From positions 248,001 through 312,000 of the forward strand of contig BAAHQB010000218.1 of NCBI GenBank assembly GCA_054601695.1: 64,000 nt of DNA, read 5' to 3'. Shown here piece after piece: positions 1 through 64,000 of the stretch. Both the position numbers and the translations under genes were made by a program. Positions within the stretch are counted from its first letter, which is position 1; the number at the start of each line of letters is the position of its first letter. The notes under the pieces are model-generated. The model saw only the letters and a program-made list of their open reading frames with translations, was not told the origin of the DNA and made no database searches. This stretch comes from Amorphochlora amoebiformis. Its lineage: Eukaryota > Cercozoa > Chlorarachniophyceae.

Positions 1-44
1 ACACACACACACATATATATATATATATAATATATACATTTATA

Positions 45-88
<44 letters not shown>

Positions 89-224
89 TGCGTTTATATA
101 AACATATGTACGTTAAATATTGTTGCATGAATACAATCCTCATACCACCGTGGAGATACCATATATATATATATATATATATAATATACATACATATATA
201 TATATATATATGTATGTATATTAG

Positions 225-283
<59 letters not shown>

Positions 284-422
284 TGGTACCGCAGCTGGAG
301 ATGGCGCTTTACTGCCCTTCCCTGACGCTTCTATATATATATATCATATATCATATATCATATATATATATATATATATATATCACATATATATATATGT
401 ATATTTTATCATTTATATATAT

Positions 423-485
<63 letters not shown>

Positions 486-540
486 TAATGTATGGTTAGC
501 GAGCGCACGGGTCTTTGTCTCCGTGCAGTAGTCTCCAAAA
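1..540. repeat. (TA)n microsatellite block
   Basis: Long perfect and interrupted (TA)n runs with short unique islands (about 85-165, 280-330, 485-555). Open frames here translate to alternating Y/I and are not genes. I see no exon. Confidence 0.95.
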
Positions 541-555
541 TAGCCGTCATTACAA

Positions 556-735
556 AAACAGTGAGCCTAATAATTAGGCTTAGGCTTAGGGTTGGAGTCA
601 GGGTTGTTAGGGCTAGGGTTAGGGTTGGGTTAGGGTTAGGGTTAGGATAAGATTATTCAGCATGTCTTAGTCCAAGGACCATTGACTCCTCCACTGGTTA
701 GGGTTAGGGTTAGGGTTAGGGTTAGGGTTAGGGTC
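556..735 (+). repeat. Interstitial TTAGGG tract
   Basis: Tandem and slightly degenerate TTAGGG units in two runs (about 570-650 and 697-735), split by a 45-bp spacer at 646-692 containing GATTATTCAGCATG and ACCATTGACTC. The same spacer recurs near TTAGGG tracts at about 3222 and 26287. Confidence 0.9.
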
Positions 736-927
736 ATGGGAATACTTTTTTGGTGACACCGTCTAGACTACAAATGCCGTGATTTCCGCATAGAATGTTG
801 TTTTCGATACATTCTGGAATGTACATTTGTAGATGTATGTATATGTATATGAATGTATTATGTATGTTTATATGTATGTGTGTGTACAAAAATGTATATA
901 AATATAACCGTATGTATATTATATATA

Positions 928-964
<37 letters not shown>

Positions 965-1039
965 CACACACAGATACATACGTACACATATGTAATTCCA
1001 ATATACACATTCAAAAGATCTAAAAAGGTTGATCAACCC

Positions 1040-1140
1040 AACCCCAATCCCAACCCTAACCCTAACCCTAACCCTAACCCTAACCCTAACCCTAACCCTA
1101 ACCCTAACCCTAACCCTAACCCTAACCCTAACCTAACCCT
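1040..1140 (-). repeat. Interstitial CCCTAA tract
   Basis: About 15 near-perfect CCCTAA units, opposite in orientation to the tract at 556-735. The tail has single-base slips. Both flanks are ordinary repeat DNA, so this is not a chromosome end. Confidence 0.92.
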
Positions 1141-1194
1141 ACCTGTTGGACATGCATAGATAGATCGAAACGTCACCTTAGGGTTATCATAACT

Positions 1195-1430
1195 ACGCTT
1201 AGAGGGTTAGGGTTTTGAGGGTTAGGGGTAATGGTTAGAGGGTCAGGGGTAAGGGTTAGGGGGTTAGGGATAAGGGTTAGAGGGTTAAGGGTAAAGGTTA
1301 GAGGGTTAGACGTAAGGATTAGAGGATAAGAGTTAGAGGGTTACGGGTGGGGGCTTATAGTTGCATGGATAGAGAATTAGGATTAGATGGTTAGGATTAG
1401 GGTTAGGGTTAGGGATTTGGGTTTAGGGTT
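1195..1430 (+). repeat. Degenerate TTAGGG-derived array
   Basis: Variants of GGGTTAGGG with AGAGGGTTAG and GGGTAAGGG interruptions, forming a loose 15-22 bp periodicity. It lies head-to-head with the preceding CCCTAA tract. Confidence 0.8.
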
Positions 1431-1559
1431 GTGGCGAGGTGTTAATGGGGTTGAGGTTTAAGTGTTTACTTATCACTGTTGAGTAGTATGCATAGGTATT
1501 CTCTCAATGGTAACTATTATCAATATCTTTTCTCTCGATCTTACTTTTAGGTATGTACA

Positions 1560-1659
1560 TTAGTTATATATATATATATATATATTTATATTAATATATG
1601 TATGTATAATATATATAACATATAGGTAAGCAAGCACACACATTCACATTCACACACAA

Positions 1660-1732
<73 letters not shown>

Positions 1733-1830
1733 AAATAAATATATAAATACATTTATATATATATATATATGTATATATATAATAGTATATTACCTCATAT
1801 ATATGCAACCATGGGGTTCGCTGACATTCG

Positions 1831-1868
<38 letters not shown>

Positions 1869-1913
1869 GTATATTACCTCATATATGCAACCATGGGGTT
1901 CGCTGACATTCGT

Positions 1914-1944
<31 letters not shown>

Positions 1945-2432
1945 GTATATATGTATATATAATAGTATATTACCTCATATATGCAACCATTGGGTTCGCT
2001 GACATTCGTTATAGGTTCCACAGTATCGCTGAATATACAACATGCTATAATACACTATAATGCACTATAATACACTGCATTTGAATAAAACATATGTGCT
2101 TTTATGGAAACATATTATAATACACTATGTACACTATATTTGGATAAAGCATATGTTTTTATGACAACATATTATAATACACTATATTTGGATAGAACAT
2201 ATGTTTTTGTGTGTACATATAATAGTATAATTGGGACAAAAACAGAAGTTTATGTGTATATTTATTGTTAGATATATTAGATATGCACATATATATACAT
2301 ATATATATATATTATATATATGTATATATATATATATATACATACATATAGATATTATATTTCTATGAATATTACATCGCACTCAAAGAACGCTTTGGAT
2401 ATATATTATATATATATATATATGCATAAATA

Positions 2433-2515
<83 letters not shown>

Positions 2516-2641
2516 TTCTATGAATATTACATTCCTTCGCACTCAAAGAACATTCTAAATCGCTTTGGACGCAATTCACCATTCGTACATTTATCTCCAT
2601 CCTGGAGTTTTCATATATATATATATATATGTATATGTATG

Positions 2642-2697
<56 letters not shown>

Positions 2698-2760
2698 CAT
2701 GTATGTTTACATGTGTGTGTGTATATATTTATGTATGTATGTATATATATTATATACATA

Positions 2761-2857
<97 letters not shown>

Positions 2858-2926
2858 ATATATGTATATCGTATATTTTAAACAGACGCACTCGCGAGGA
2901 CAAATGTGTTTGCATATATACATGTT

Positions 2927-2975
<49 letters not shown>

Positions 2976-3010
2976 TTATGTATACATGATATTTATACAC
3001 ACACATACAT
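1560..3010. repeat. (TA)n blocks with three small local duplications
   Basis: Mostly (TA)n. Embedded are three copies of a unit containing GGGTTCGCTGACATTCGTTA (about 1783-1832, 1865-1914, 1963-2012), a roughly 60-bp unit containing CATATTATAATACACTAT (2040-2215), and a two-copy segment containing CGCACTCAAAGAAC (2357-2403, 2513-2572). No exon seen. Confidence 0.85.
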
Positions 3011-3049
3011 AAATTCATGCACAAACCAGAAACCAAAGAAGAAATACCA

Positions 3050-3280
3050 TAATTTCCAGCCACAAGCCTGTAACCGAATCCGTTTCATCCAGTATGCCCC
3101 AACTCGCATTTTCTAAGGTAATTTTAGCCTTAGGATGAGATTATTTCCAACCACAAGCCTGTAACCGAATCCGTTTCACCCAATATGCCCGAAAATCGCA
3201 TTTTCTAAGGTAATTTAAGCCTTAGGATCAGAACATTTAGTATGTCTCAGCCCTACGCCATTGACTCCGCACTTCGTGAG
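3050..3280. repeat. 91-bp tandem duplication plus dispersed spacer element
   Basis: Two copies of a 91-bp unit (about 3053-3143 and 3144-3235) sharing CCACAAGCCTGTAACCGAAT. Immediately after comes a diverged copy of the TTAGGG-associated spacer also found at 646 and 26287. Confidence 0.85.
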
Positions 3281-3399
3281 CTGTTGTGCTGAGAGCGACC
3301 TCAGTAGATCTCATGTGTTGGTTTGCATGCTGTTGTGAGGGTGCGGGTATGCGTGTGCTAGCTGTGGGTTGACAATCATTTATTCCCGGACTAACCTCT

Positions 3400-3720
3400 A
3401 ACCCCCTAACCCTAACCCTAATCTTAGGGTTAGGATTAGGGTTAGGGCTAGGCTAGGTTTAAGGATTCGATTTGGAGTTATGGTTAGGGTTAGAATGAGG
3501 GTTCGCTAAGTGGGACACGTAGGTGTCGACAGAGTTAGGGTTAAGGTTAGGGTTAGGGTTAGGGTTAGGGTTAGGGTTAGGGTTAGGGTTAGGGTTTGGG
3601 TTACGCATGCTTCCAAGATAAGAGCAAGAGCGATTATTGGTCTTCCAGTTGCGGGAGAGCTAAATTAACCTCAGTGTTAGGGTTAGGGTTCGGGTTAGGG
3701 TTAAAAGGGAAGAGAACGAG
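3400..3720 (+). repeat. Interstitial TTAGGG tract
   Basis: A short CCCTAA stretch at about 3400-3420, degenerate TTAGGG, then about nine perfect TTAGGG units (3535-3598) and a short reprise near 3680-3700. The strand switches inside the tract. Confidence 0.88.
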
Positions 3721-3809
3721 AAAGAGAGTAGGGTGGTTCTCTCAAGTTTCTCAGGAGATCTTGAGAATCTGTCCCTGTTGAGGGTCGAGGATGTGTTTTA
3801 TTTTTCGCA

Positions 3810-4090
3810 TTTGGTTTGAATTTGGAATATACCGGCGTATTCTTAGGATGTGTTTCTATTTATGTTATAGTTAGGATGTGTTTGATGTTAGGGCGATAGT
3901 TGGAATATAGTGGCGTATTCCTAGGATGTGTTTAATATTTGGATGTGTTTGATGTTCGGGTGGTAGTTGGAATATAGCGGCGTATTCTTAGGATGTGTTT
4001 GATATTTGGATGTGTTTGATGTTAGGGTGATGGTTGGAATATAGTGATGTGTTTGATATTTGGGTTATACTTGGAATATACTGCCGTTTG
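3810..4090 (+). repeat. Minisatellite, about 75-bp unit
   Basis: Three to four degenerate copies containing TTGGAATATAG and TTAGGATGTGTTTGAT. No coding frame is supported. Confidence 0.75.
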
Positions 4091-4119
4091 TCTTTGAATC
4101 ACACTTCCACGTCGGGTCT

Positions 4120-4800
<681 letters not shown>

Positions 4801-4809
4801 ATATACACT

Positions 4810-5330
4810 ATACAAATACTCACATGCGCACTATACACAGCTAGCAAAGAGAGGAGAGGATCTAATAAGACGTATCCCATACTTACATGCACAATACACA
4901 GCAAGCAAAGTAAGGAGAATATATAATTATTAGACATACACAAATACTAACAAATACTTACATGCACAACACACAGCGAGCAAAGAGAGGGGAGGATCTA
5001 ATTAGAGAGAAAAGAGGAGAGACTAGGATACACGTGTACATGTGCGCAGGGAGAGAAGAGAGGAGAGAGGGCCAAAAAAAAAGAGAGAGAACACAAAAGA
5101 ACATATGCAGTGTTCGGGTCACACACACACAGAGAGAGAGAGATGAGAAAGAAAGAGAGAGAGAGAGATAGATGAGAAAGAAAGAAAGAGAGAGAGATGA
5201 GAAAGAAAGAGAGAGAGAGGAGAGAGGAAGAATGAAAGAGAGAGACCAGAAAGAAAGCAAGAAAGAAAGAGGGAAGAGGGAGAGAAAGAGAGAACGAAAG
5301 AGAGGCGAGTGTGGGATCTGGTGGGTTTAG
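4810..5330. repeat. Minisatellite followed by GA-rich simple repeat
   Basis: Three copies of a unit containing TACATGCACAA and AGCAAAGAGAGG (about 4820-5010), then purine-rich GAGAGA/GAAAGA DNA to about 5310. The purine strand gives arginine/glutamate-rich frames and the other strand serine/leucine-rich ones; both are artefacts. Confidence 0.85.
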
Positions 5331-5467
5331 AGGTCGAACCGGGGGGAGTGGGAAGGGCTTGGCATATTGAGAATTCATACTCGAAGTCATCTGGTTCATC
5401 TGGCTCGTCTAGGACATCTTGGAGGTGGTATCTGAACGTATGTATGTATAATGTATATGTATTATAC

Positions 5468-5498
<31 letters not shown>

Positions 5499-5574
5499 AT
5501 ATAGAACATATACATGTGTATATATTATTTTTAATATATTACATTTTTTAATATATAATTTACTTATGTACTAT

Positions 5575-5608
<34 letters not shown>

Positions 5609-5725
5609 CATCTTAGTAATAGTATAAAAAAAATATGTTTTATTATACATATATAGATACTTTACAATGTGTACATAAAAGTTATACATATATATGTATC
5701 TATTGCAAATTACTCACATACACAC

Positions 5726-5789
<64 letters not shown>

Positions 5790-5792
<3 letters not shown>

Positions 5793-6439
5793 GTGTCCGT
5801 GTGTATGCATAATGTCCAAATCCCATCATACACAACACACCATTGTAACCCCCAAGAGACAGGTCGAAATGAATGCAATCTTCGTGTATACTGCCAAAAT
5901 TTGTCTCATTCTTCTGTGTGTTGATCTGAATAATAGATTACTCACTTTCCCCGAGCCTCAAAGGTCGACAAGTCGAAGGTGGCCCCATTTTCCGCAAATT
6001 CGAGCTCACATTTGCCCTCCGCCCTAATGTGACGAAGAACTCTTGTGAAAACGCGTATTTCGGTGCAAAAATGAATTGAAAGATCGTACTTTATTCAGGA
6101 AGGTATGAATATATATGGGAAAATGTTTCAGAACATATAATGTCCGGCATATCCACCCTGAAAAAGCGAAGTTTTCTGGTTAAAAAAGTGGGAAAAATGG
6201 AGAAAGGGCTCTTGGAAAGTATACTCCACCACAACCTTAACCCAAAACCCCACCAAATTCTAATCCGACCTCAGGATATGAAGTAAAAGTAATCCCCAAA
6301 CCATCCAAGCTCTTCGGAGCGCGAAAGGACACGTGTTTTAACCTACCGCGAAGTTATTTTCAGGATTTAGATATTGTCGGATATTTTTAACTCAATCTCC
6401 GGGATTCTTCTTTCCGGGATTCTCCGGAGGATCTCGAAA
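5790..6439 (+). promoter_or_regulatory. 5' flank of gene A
   Basis: About 650 bp of mixed-composition, non-repetitive DNA directly upstream of the first ATG of gene A. It follows a (TA)n block, has no convincing exon and probably holds the promoter and 5' UTR. I do not claim any individual element. Confidence 0.4.
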
Positions 6440-21807
<15,368 letters not shown>

Positions 21808-22630
21808 CTTTAGAACGCCTGCGGGTACACATGTACATACACATACACATATACTTACTGCCTAGACTGCATCCAGGCTCTGAACGATTCTAGATCTAGT
21901 AGATATGTACCGTAGGCATGTGAATGTGCACCGCAGCTGGAGATAGACAAGGACAGGATTCATCCACATTATCTAGATTGTTATGCGATCGAGCGGCCTA
22001 CAATTAGTATAAATTCATAACTGATACAAGGGCCGGGCTTGGTCTCTTGAATTTGTTCGTGGACATAGTCGTCCAGGTCGCATGCGCGCATGCAATCTAG
22101 GCAATTGCAAGTTGAGAATTTTATCTATGACAGTGATTCCAACCGATAGTCTCTACAGTCTAGTGACATGTCTAGAGCTACTAGAGTGATATTGTCTAAA
22201 TTGTCTAGATTCTGAGATTGTAAGCGAACTAGTACCAGTTTTACTAGTTTTAGTTTGAGTTCTGGAAATAAACTTCACTACAAAATAAAGTCAATTTTAC
22301 TGCCTTGACGAAATTTCAAAGGTCTAGAAGCCTTAGTAGGTGGTCATGATCATGATCGAAATTTCAAAGGTCATGAATCATAATCACGATCGATCAACAA
22401 CATCAAAACCCCAGACGCCACAGTAAATTCAACTTTAGCTAGTTTAGTGCCCGTCACAACCGGTTGGTTGAAGGCTCATACTGAGACTGAACGATAGAGC
22501 CTACTAGCCTAGTAGTACATGACGTGGTACTTGTTGTGTAGAATAATACATGTACGACATAATGATTCTCATGTACTAGATGTACGGTTCCAACTTCGAA
22601 TTGTCTAGATCATCTCAACTTAGTTGAATT
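21808..22630. other. CTAG-rich 3' intergenic region between genes A and H
   Basis: Non-(TA)n, low-complexity DNA with frequent CTAG, TCTAGA and ACTAGT tetramers. It lies between the stop of gene A and the last recognised exon of gene H. No coding frame or RNA gene seen. Confidence 0.75.
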
Positions 22631-27317
<4,687 letters not shown>

Positions 27318-27334
<17 letters not shown>

Positions 27335-27425
27335 TCGAATCACATATCCAGCCTATCAAACGCACGTATATGTGACACACACACTCATTCGAATCACATA
27401 TCCAGCCTATCAAAACGTACGTACA
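27318..27425. repeat. Tandem duplication at the start codon of gene H
   Basis: Two copies of a unit containing CTCATTCGAATCACATATCC and AGCCTATCAAA (27330-27364 and 27384-27420). The ATG of gene H lies in the inner copy, and the outer copy carries an equivalent ATG with a short frame. Confidence 0.8.
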
Positions 27426-27429
27426 CAGA

Positions 27430-27510
27430 CATATATACACATACAAACACATTCACACACATCACAATATCTCTCTCTCTCTCTCTATATGTATATATAT
27501 ATATATATAA

Positions 27511-27581
<71 letters not shown>

Positions 27582-28347
27582 TATATATACATATATACAT
27601 ACATACATAGGATTAAAAACATTGAGAAAGAGAGTTAGAATCTACTAAACACAGCCGAACAATATACCAACGCACCAAGGTGCCATCTGGAAATTCAAAA
27701 ATGCCGAAAAAATACTAAAACTCAAAACTAATTATTCGGCCTTCAAGCCAATATCATCCCTTGTGATACCAACATATCTCGGGGAAATATCCAAACTGCG
27801 ACCGAAAAATATATTTGTAGATTCCGAATGGTGCACACCAGGCCCGGGTGATAGTCCTCCTCTTCTCGCTCTTCTTGCTCATTAGCTCTCACCACCCTTG
27901 TAAACCTTCCAACCCGCGTTATCTAGCCCTCAGCTCCTCTAGGAACGAAAAGATCTTTTTGAGAGGAGATATGAGAGATAAATATGTTCAGTTGTTCAAG
28001 TTCGTTTATTCTTAGTTGGAAAGTGTCATGTGACTCTACGGGTTGGGGCTGGTCACGATTAGACCGAGGGAACTTGGTTTGCTGTCTCAGCTAACCCTAA
28101 CCCTAGGGTTAGCCTAGAGTGAGGGTTAACGCTAGGGTTTGGGTTGAGAGTTGAGAGAGGCGTGTTCGGTGTATTCCGTTTTCCGGATGGCTATCGGGTA
28201 GGGTTAAGGGTTGGGTTCGAGTCTCAGAATAGTTTGTAAGGGTAGGATTAGATTGTTGGGTGAGTTGAGGTGATAGATAGTATTCTTCAGGGGCGAGTAG
28301 ACGTCGCTTCTGTCTATCGGTTGAGTTTGGGGTTCAGATATATATGT

Positions 28348-28416
<69 letters not shown>

Positions 28417-28574
28417 ATATATGTATGTGTGTAGATATATTCAATACATATAATATATAAAAATATATGTATGTGTGTGCATGTTTATAAATGTGTATAA
28501 TACATAGGTATCTATAGCATATTATGCATGTGCACAACAGGTATATGTTAACTTTAGGCACAAAAATCGAAAGA
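27430..28574. promoter_or_regulatory. Divergent 5' region between genes H and B
   Basis: (TA)n at 27490-27600, then about 480 bp of unique DNA (27610-28085), a short mixed TTAGGG/CCCTAA segment (28090-28260) and a (TA)n block (28340-28470). No exon seen. It probably holds promoters of both flanking genes, but no specific element can be named. Confidence 0.4.
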
Positions 28575-36363
<7,789 letters not shown>

Positions 36364-36880
36364 TTAGATACACATAATTTTTTTCGTGTTATAATTCTGT
36401 AAAGCGGCTCCAGATCTAGTCTATCCAGTTTGTTGACGTCTAGGACTAATCGATAATTTAGAAAATTTCTAGAATTTAGCTAGTTAGTCGATGATTCTCT
36501 AGATTCTAAATGAAGATAAAATTCAAGAGGTTCAATTACTGCGCGCTAGTACTACTAGTACTAGAAGAAATCCCATGCTTAATCAGGGAAAAACAAGAAA
36601 AGAGTATTTTCTAGATTTTAGGTATTCGTCTAGTTCTAGTACTAGTAGTAGTAGTTCGTCTACTAGAGCTCTAGAGAGTATCTCTGCTATAGCACCTAGA
36701 GACTCTAGAGACTCTACTGGTGAGTATCTATATCCGGTACGGCATTGATCTAGTTGATCTAGTTGATTACACATGTATTTTGTGTATCTGTGTTGACCTA
36801 GTTGACGTCTAGGACCTAGAGGACGTGCGTTCTAACAATGATCGGAGGTCAAAATTATTCGATTGAATGATGATAATTGG
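36364..36880. other. CTAG-rich 3' intergenic region between genes B and C
   Basis: Low-complexity DNA dense in CTAG, TCTAGA and ACTAGT (e.g. 36640-36720), between the convergent ends of genes B and C. No gene seen. Confidence 0.75.
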
Positions 36881-37097
36881 TGTGCATGCCTTTAGTGCCT
36901 GAGCTACCCTCGAGCTCAATTGTTGGCTCACCAGCATATGTGTTGGTTGTACGGCGACGTTATGGTTTGGTGGGCGATGATGTTGCAATAACTAGAATTT
37001 CTTGGTTTTTTTCGAAGTCTCATCCTCTTTTTTATCGTCGGACGATGCTGGTCGAAATCTCTTCCTGATGTAATGCATATTCTAGATATATATATAT

Positions 37098-37136
<39 letters not shown>

Positions 37137-37531
37137 TTATTAAGGTACTAGTTGCTTGCGAGGCAATAGTACTTTCCAATACCTCCGTGTACTACATTAA
37201 TGATTGCACACCATACATACACATATACAAACATACACATATATATATTACATATATATGGATATATAGGTGTACACACACACACACATATATATATATG
37301 TATATATGTATATATATATATATATGTATATATGGTGATTTGATTGTGGTTAGGTGAAAGATGTTGTTGACCTAATTTTCGTGCCGTTTTTCGAGGATAT
37401 CCTCTTACCCTAAGAATATTCTTATATGTATAAATACCACATGCAGATACATCAATACTATATATATATATATTATATATATAATATTAGATATACTACA
37501 GATAAATTGTATATTATATGTACATATTTAC

Positions 37532-37618
<87 letters not shown>

Positions 37619-37812
37619 TGTCCATGTACATGTCATATATATATATATATATATGTATATACAGTCTTGTAGATTGTACATATGTAATGTATATGTATAT
37701 TTTATAAAATGTACATAGCAATATACACATACAAAGATACATCCACATCTTCGTAAACATATATATGTATATATATTATATATACAAATATATATATTCT
37801 TATTTCTCTCTA

Positions 37813-37868
<56 letters not shown>

Positions 37869-37903
37869 TATGAAGGCTAGCACTAAAGTAGATTGTTAGG
37901 TTG
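36881..37903. repeat. Unique stretch and (TA)n between genes B and C
   Basis: About 36880-37080 is mixed-composition sequence with short open frames but no splice context I can support. The remainder is (TA)n arrays with a (TC)n run at 37805-37835. Confidence 0.7.
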
Positions 37904-42648
<4,745 letters not shown>

Positions 42649-42788
42649 CTTTAACTTTTCGGCATCAGAAAGCTTGCATATCTCCCACTGCTGTCACATG
42701 TCACAACCGATAAGAAAATCCTTGTGTTTTAATTCTTCGGTTGTGGCTCCCGAGGCGTCCATCACCCGCGCATATCGCACATATCCAC
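42649..42788. promoter_or_regulatory. Divergent CHK2-like / TAF6 promoter interval
   Basis: Only 140 bp separate the two start codons of oppositely oriented genes C and D. The interval is unique sequence with no (TA)n. It must hold both 5' UTRs and probably a shared bidirectional promoter. I cannot name individual elements. Confidence 0.65.
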
Positions 42789-46069
<3,281 letters not shown>

Positions 46070-47114
46070 TACTTATTCTTCTGCTAGTTATACTAGTTAT
46101 ACGTCCGTGATCATGATACCAGCCTGTCATATTATATACACTGTCATCTATCTACTCATGGCCAGGTCGGTTGCAATTGGTTCATTTTCTAGTATACCCT
46201 GGTCTAGATACTAGATATAGTCCAGATCTAGTAGACACCAGAGACAATATCTAGTGTATCCATCTGTCCTTCGAAAAAAGTTCATCACCCGGAGACTGCT
46301 CTGCTAGCTATACTAAATTATCTCTAGATCTAGAAGATTAATTATCTAGATTATATTACCTAGCCTCGGTTGAGTCGGATCTAAATAGTACCTAGATTAG
46401 ACTTGATAGATTATTCACATACCGTAGGCTCTAGATACTGATCGTGTACGTATACGGTATATACTCTACTAGCTGACTGATACCACACGTAATAATCTAG
46501 TAAATCATGGAACGTTCAACGAAACCACGGCTATAGACGTATAACCTGGAGTCTTGAAGTAGCTACGGATAGCTAGACTAGTAAATCTCTAGACTCTGGA
46601 CAAACTAGCACTACAGATACTCAAGCGCGCACTCACGCACTTAATACTAGTTAACATACATGACCAGCTGGAATGATACATACACTAGATACACGCTAGC
46701 GTCAGTTCAATGATATTAATAAATATTGTTACTGCATCCGTACGTATACGTAGCGTCATAGCTATAATTCAAAGAAGTAAATACAATTGCATCCGTACAT
46801 ACCTTATGTGACGTATAGGTATAGTTGTATACGTAATACATTACGTATGCTTACATGATGCGTAACTGCCATTGACGCATACGTACATGCGTATATGAAC
46901 CGTTTAAAGTCATGCCAAACTTAAGCATATACAAACTATCGGTACAGTACAAATACGTATATGCATACGTATGTACGAATGCGTACGTATCTAAGTATAT
47001 ATATACATATTGTAACACCAGATATATTTAGTAGCTATAGGTGCGTCTACGCATATACTACGGTGTACACGTACGTACGTTCGATGTATTCTATACGTAT
47101 GTGTAGTATAAAGT

Positions 47115-47115
<1 letters not shown>
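46070..47115. other. CTAG-rich then TACGTA-rich 3' intergenic DNA between TAF6 and gene F
   Basis: 46080-46640 is dense in CTAG, TCTAGA and ACTAGT. 46680-47110 shifts to ACGTA/TACGTATACG palindromic words. No gene seen. Confidence 0.75.
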
Positions 47116-62752
<15,637 letters not shown>

Positions 62753-62759
62753 CTACAGG

Positions 62760-63409
62760 ATGACTCGACCACTCGTCTAGCTAGCCGTACGGTCAAATGC
62801 TAGAAGTATCTCTATACAGGACCTAGAGTCTAGAGACTAGAGAGAGTCTAGAGAGAACTGGGCTACTAGCAGCTAGACTCCAGAGACTTACTCATCATGA
62901 GCTAGACTCTAGACTCTATCCGATAGACTACCCTACTGGAACTAGTAGCATACTGTTACTAGGGTTAGTAGAAGTATCCGGCCTAGGCCGCATGATAACT
63001 TACTAGTACCACGCACAAGTCAGTAGTTCGAGTACTTTTAGAGCTACTACTAGCCTACTAGGGCTACATACAACTAGACAAGGCTACAACCTAGACAACG
63101 AGAATCTAGAGAATAGTCAACATCATGTGACAAGTGTTGGGATAACTTCTACAACTTAGACTGAGTGCGACGAATAGACTCTAGATTCTAGAGATTAGGC
63201 TACTTACTAGAATTATGTTACTAGACTTGACTATAGCTAGAGTTAGGCTCGAGAGGTTGGCTCCTAGGCTACTACCTCAGTACCTCTAGTTAGTAGTACC
63301 TAGAGTACCACCAGTGCTATCTAGACTGTTGTACTCTAGGTACTGGCAGCTATACTCTAGATTAGATACTGATCTAGATAATCATTGAACTATCATCGTA
63401 TATCATTGA

Positions 63410-63459
<50 letters not shown>

Positions 63460-63502
63460 TAGATATATATATAAATATCATGATATATGATATATATACT
63501 AG

Positions 63503-63559
<57 letters not shown>

Positions 63560-63745
63560 CTATACAATAACATCTAGAATATATCTAGATCTATATTATC
63601 TACTAATAACTATTTAAACTAGGTATACCTAGTCTAGTACTAGACTCTAGAGACTAGTAGTATACCTCTACTAGCTCTAGTAGTACTAGTATGAATTCGA
63701 AGTGGGTAAACTGAAAAATGATTGAAATGTTTACAAGTTTGTTGA
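62760..63745. other. CTAG-rich DNA between genes G and F
   Basis: Dense CTAG, TCTAGA and ACTAGT words (62770-63400 and 63560-63690), with two (TA)n blocks at 63415-63560. It lies between the stop of gene G and the start of gene F on the same strand. No gene seen. Confidence 0.78.
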
Positions 63746-63751
63746 TGATTT

Positions 63752-63883
63752 TCATTCTGCAGCACTTGCGGCTTTGGCCCCATCAAAACCACGGCGAGCA
63801 TAGAATAAAAGGTATGCCTCCTTTGTCTTGACCGTCTCAACGCCCACCTTCCGCACTGATGAGTCGTTGAGCGTGTACCATTT
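63752..63883 (-). CDS. Gene G: last exon of a ubiquitin-specific protease (USP, C19), partial
   Basis: Minus-strand exon after ACTGATCAG, 43 codons then TGA. It reads KWYTLNDSSVRKVGVETVKT, then KEAYLLFYARRG and an alanine-rich tail. This is the C-terminal box of the USP catalytic domain, whose usual form is WY-x-F/Y-x-D-x-x-V...AYLLFY-x-R. The rest of the protein, including the catalytic Cys and His, lies beyond 64000, so the paralogue cannot be named. The sequence from 63884 to the window end is intron, with CTAG- and AT-rich DNA. Confidence 0.85.
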   Translation of the reverse strand, partial: KWYTLNDSSVRKVGVETVKTKEAYLLFYARRGFDGAKAASAAE

Positions 63884-64000
63884 CTGATCAGTACACAAAC
63901 ATTTTTATCTAGATTATCTACATTAACTAGATTATCCATATTTCCATCCTATTTTCACGTACGTTATATATCTATATATTATGCTATGGAATTATCGTAC

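Noticed and set aside
1040-1140. CCCTAA run as a true telomere
   Set aside because: It is internal, about 1 kb from the window edge, with opposite-strand TTAGGG on both sides and gene-bearing DNA beyond.

Overview
The window is nuclear DNA from an intron-dense microbial eukaryote (protist or alga; I cannot name the lineage). The evidence is GT-AG introns whose phases agree across up to 20 exons, eukaryote-only proteins (TAF6, a CHK2-type FHA kinase, a ubiquitin-specific protease, an ER fucose-glucosyltransferase), and many internal TTAGGG-type tracts. Almost every intron and gap is packed with (TA)n microsatellites, and most long open frames here are (TA)n translations (poly-YI), not genes. 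Real coding exons are short GC-richer islands of 35-300 bp between the repeats.

Layout: 1-6439 holds (TA)n, interstitial TTAGGG/CCCTAA tracts and minisatellites. Gene A (+, 6440-21807) is a 20-exon B3GLCT-like beta-1,3-glucosyltransferase ending in a KDEL-like KDDL. Gene H (-, about 27334-22631) is partly resolved and unidentified. Gene B (+, about 28575-36363) is an unidentified multi-pass membrane protein. Gene C (-, 42648-37904) is a 12-exon CHK2/Rad53-type FHA-kinase. Gene D (+, 42789-46069) is TAF6, head-to-head with C across 140 bp. Gene F (-, 62752-47736) is an M50 site-2-type metalloprotease, apparently with a C-terminal non-membrane extension. Gene G (-, 63883 to 63752, continuing beyond the window) is the last exon of a ubiquitin-specific protease. 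A small minus-strand gene may be nested in a gene A intron (12276-12070).

Gene 3' flanks (A/H, B/C, D/F, G/F) are low-complexity DNA rich in CTAG, whereas 5' flanks are not.

The most unusual theme is that minisatellites repeatedly include or directly abut exon-intron junctions: exon ends with their splice sites are copied 2-10 times into the neighbouring intron (gene A exons 5, 6, 16, 19; several exons of B and F). One gene A intron (15030-16127) is almost entirely telomere-like repeat, passing from CCCTAA to CCTAAG. Another intron holds a nearly perfect 153-bp inverted repeat. The genes do not form one pathway: A acts in ER glycosylation, C in checkpoint signalling, D in RNA polymerase II initiation, F in intramembrane proteolysis and G in deubiquitination. 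All exon boundaries are my reading of splice signals, reading phase and remembered family patterns; no alignment or transcript data were available.
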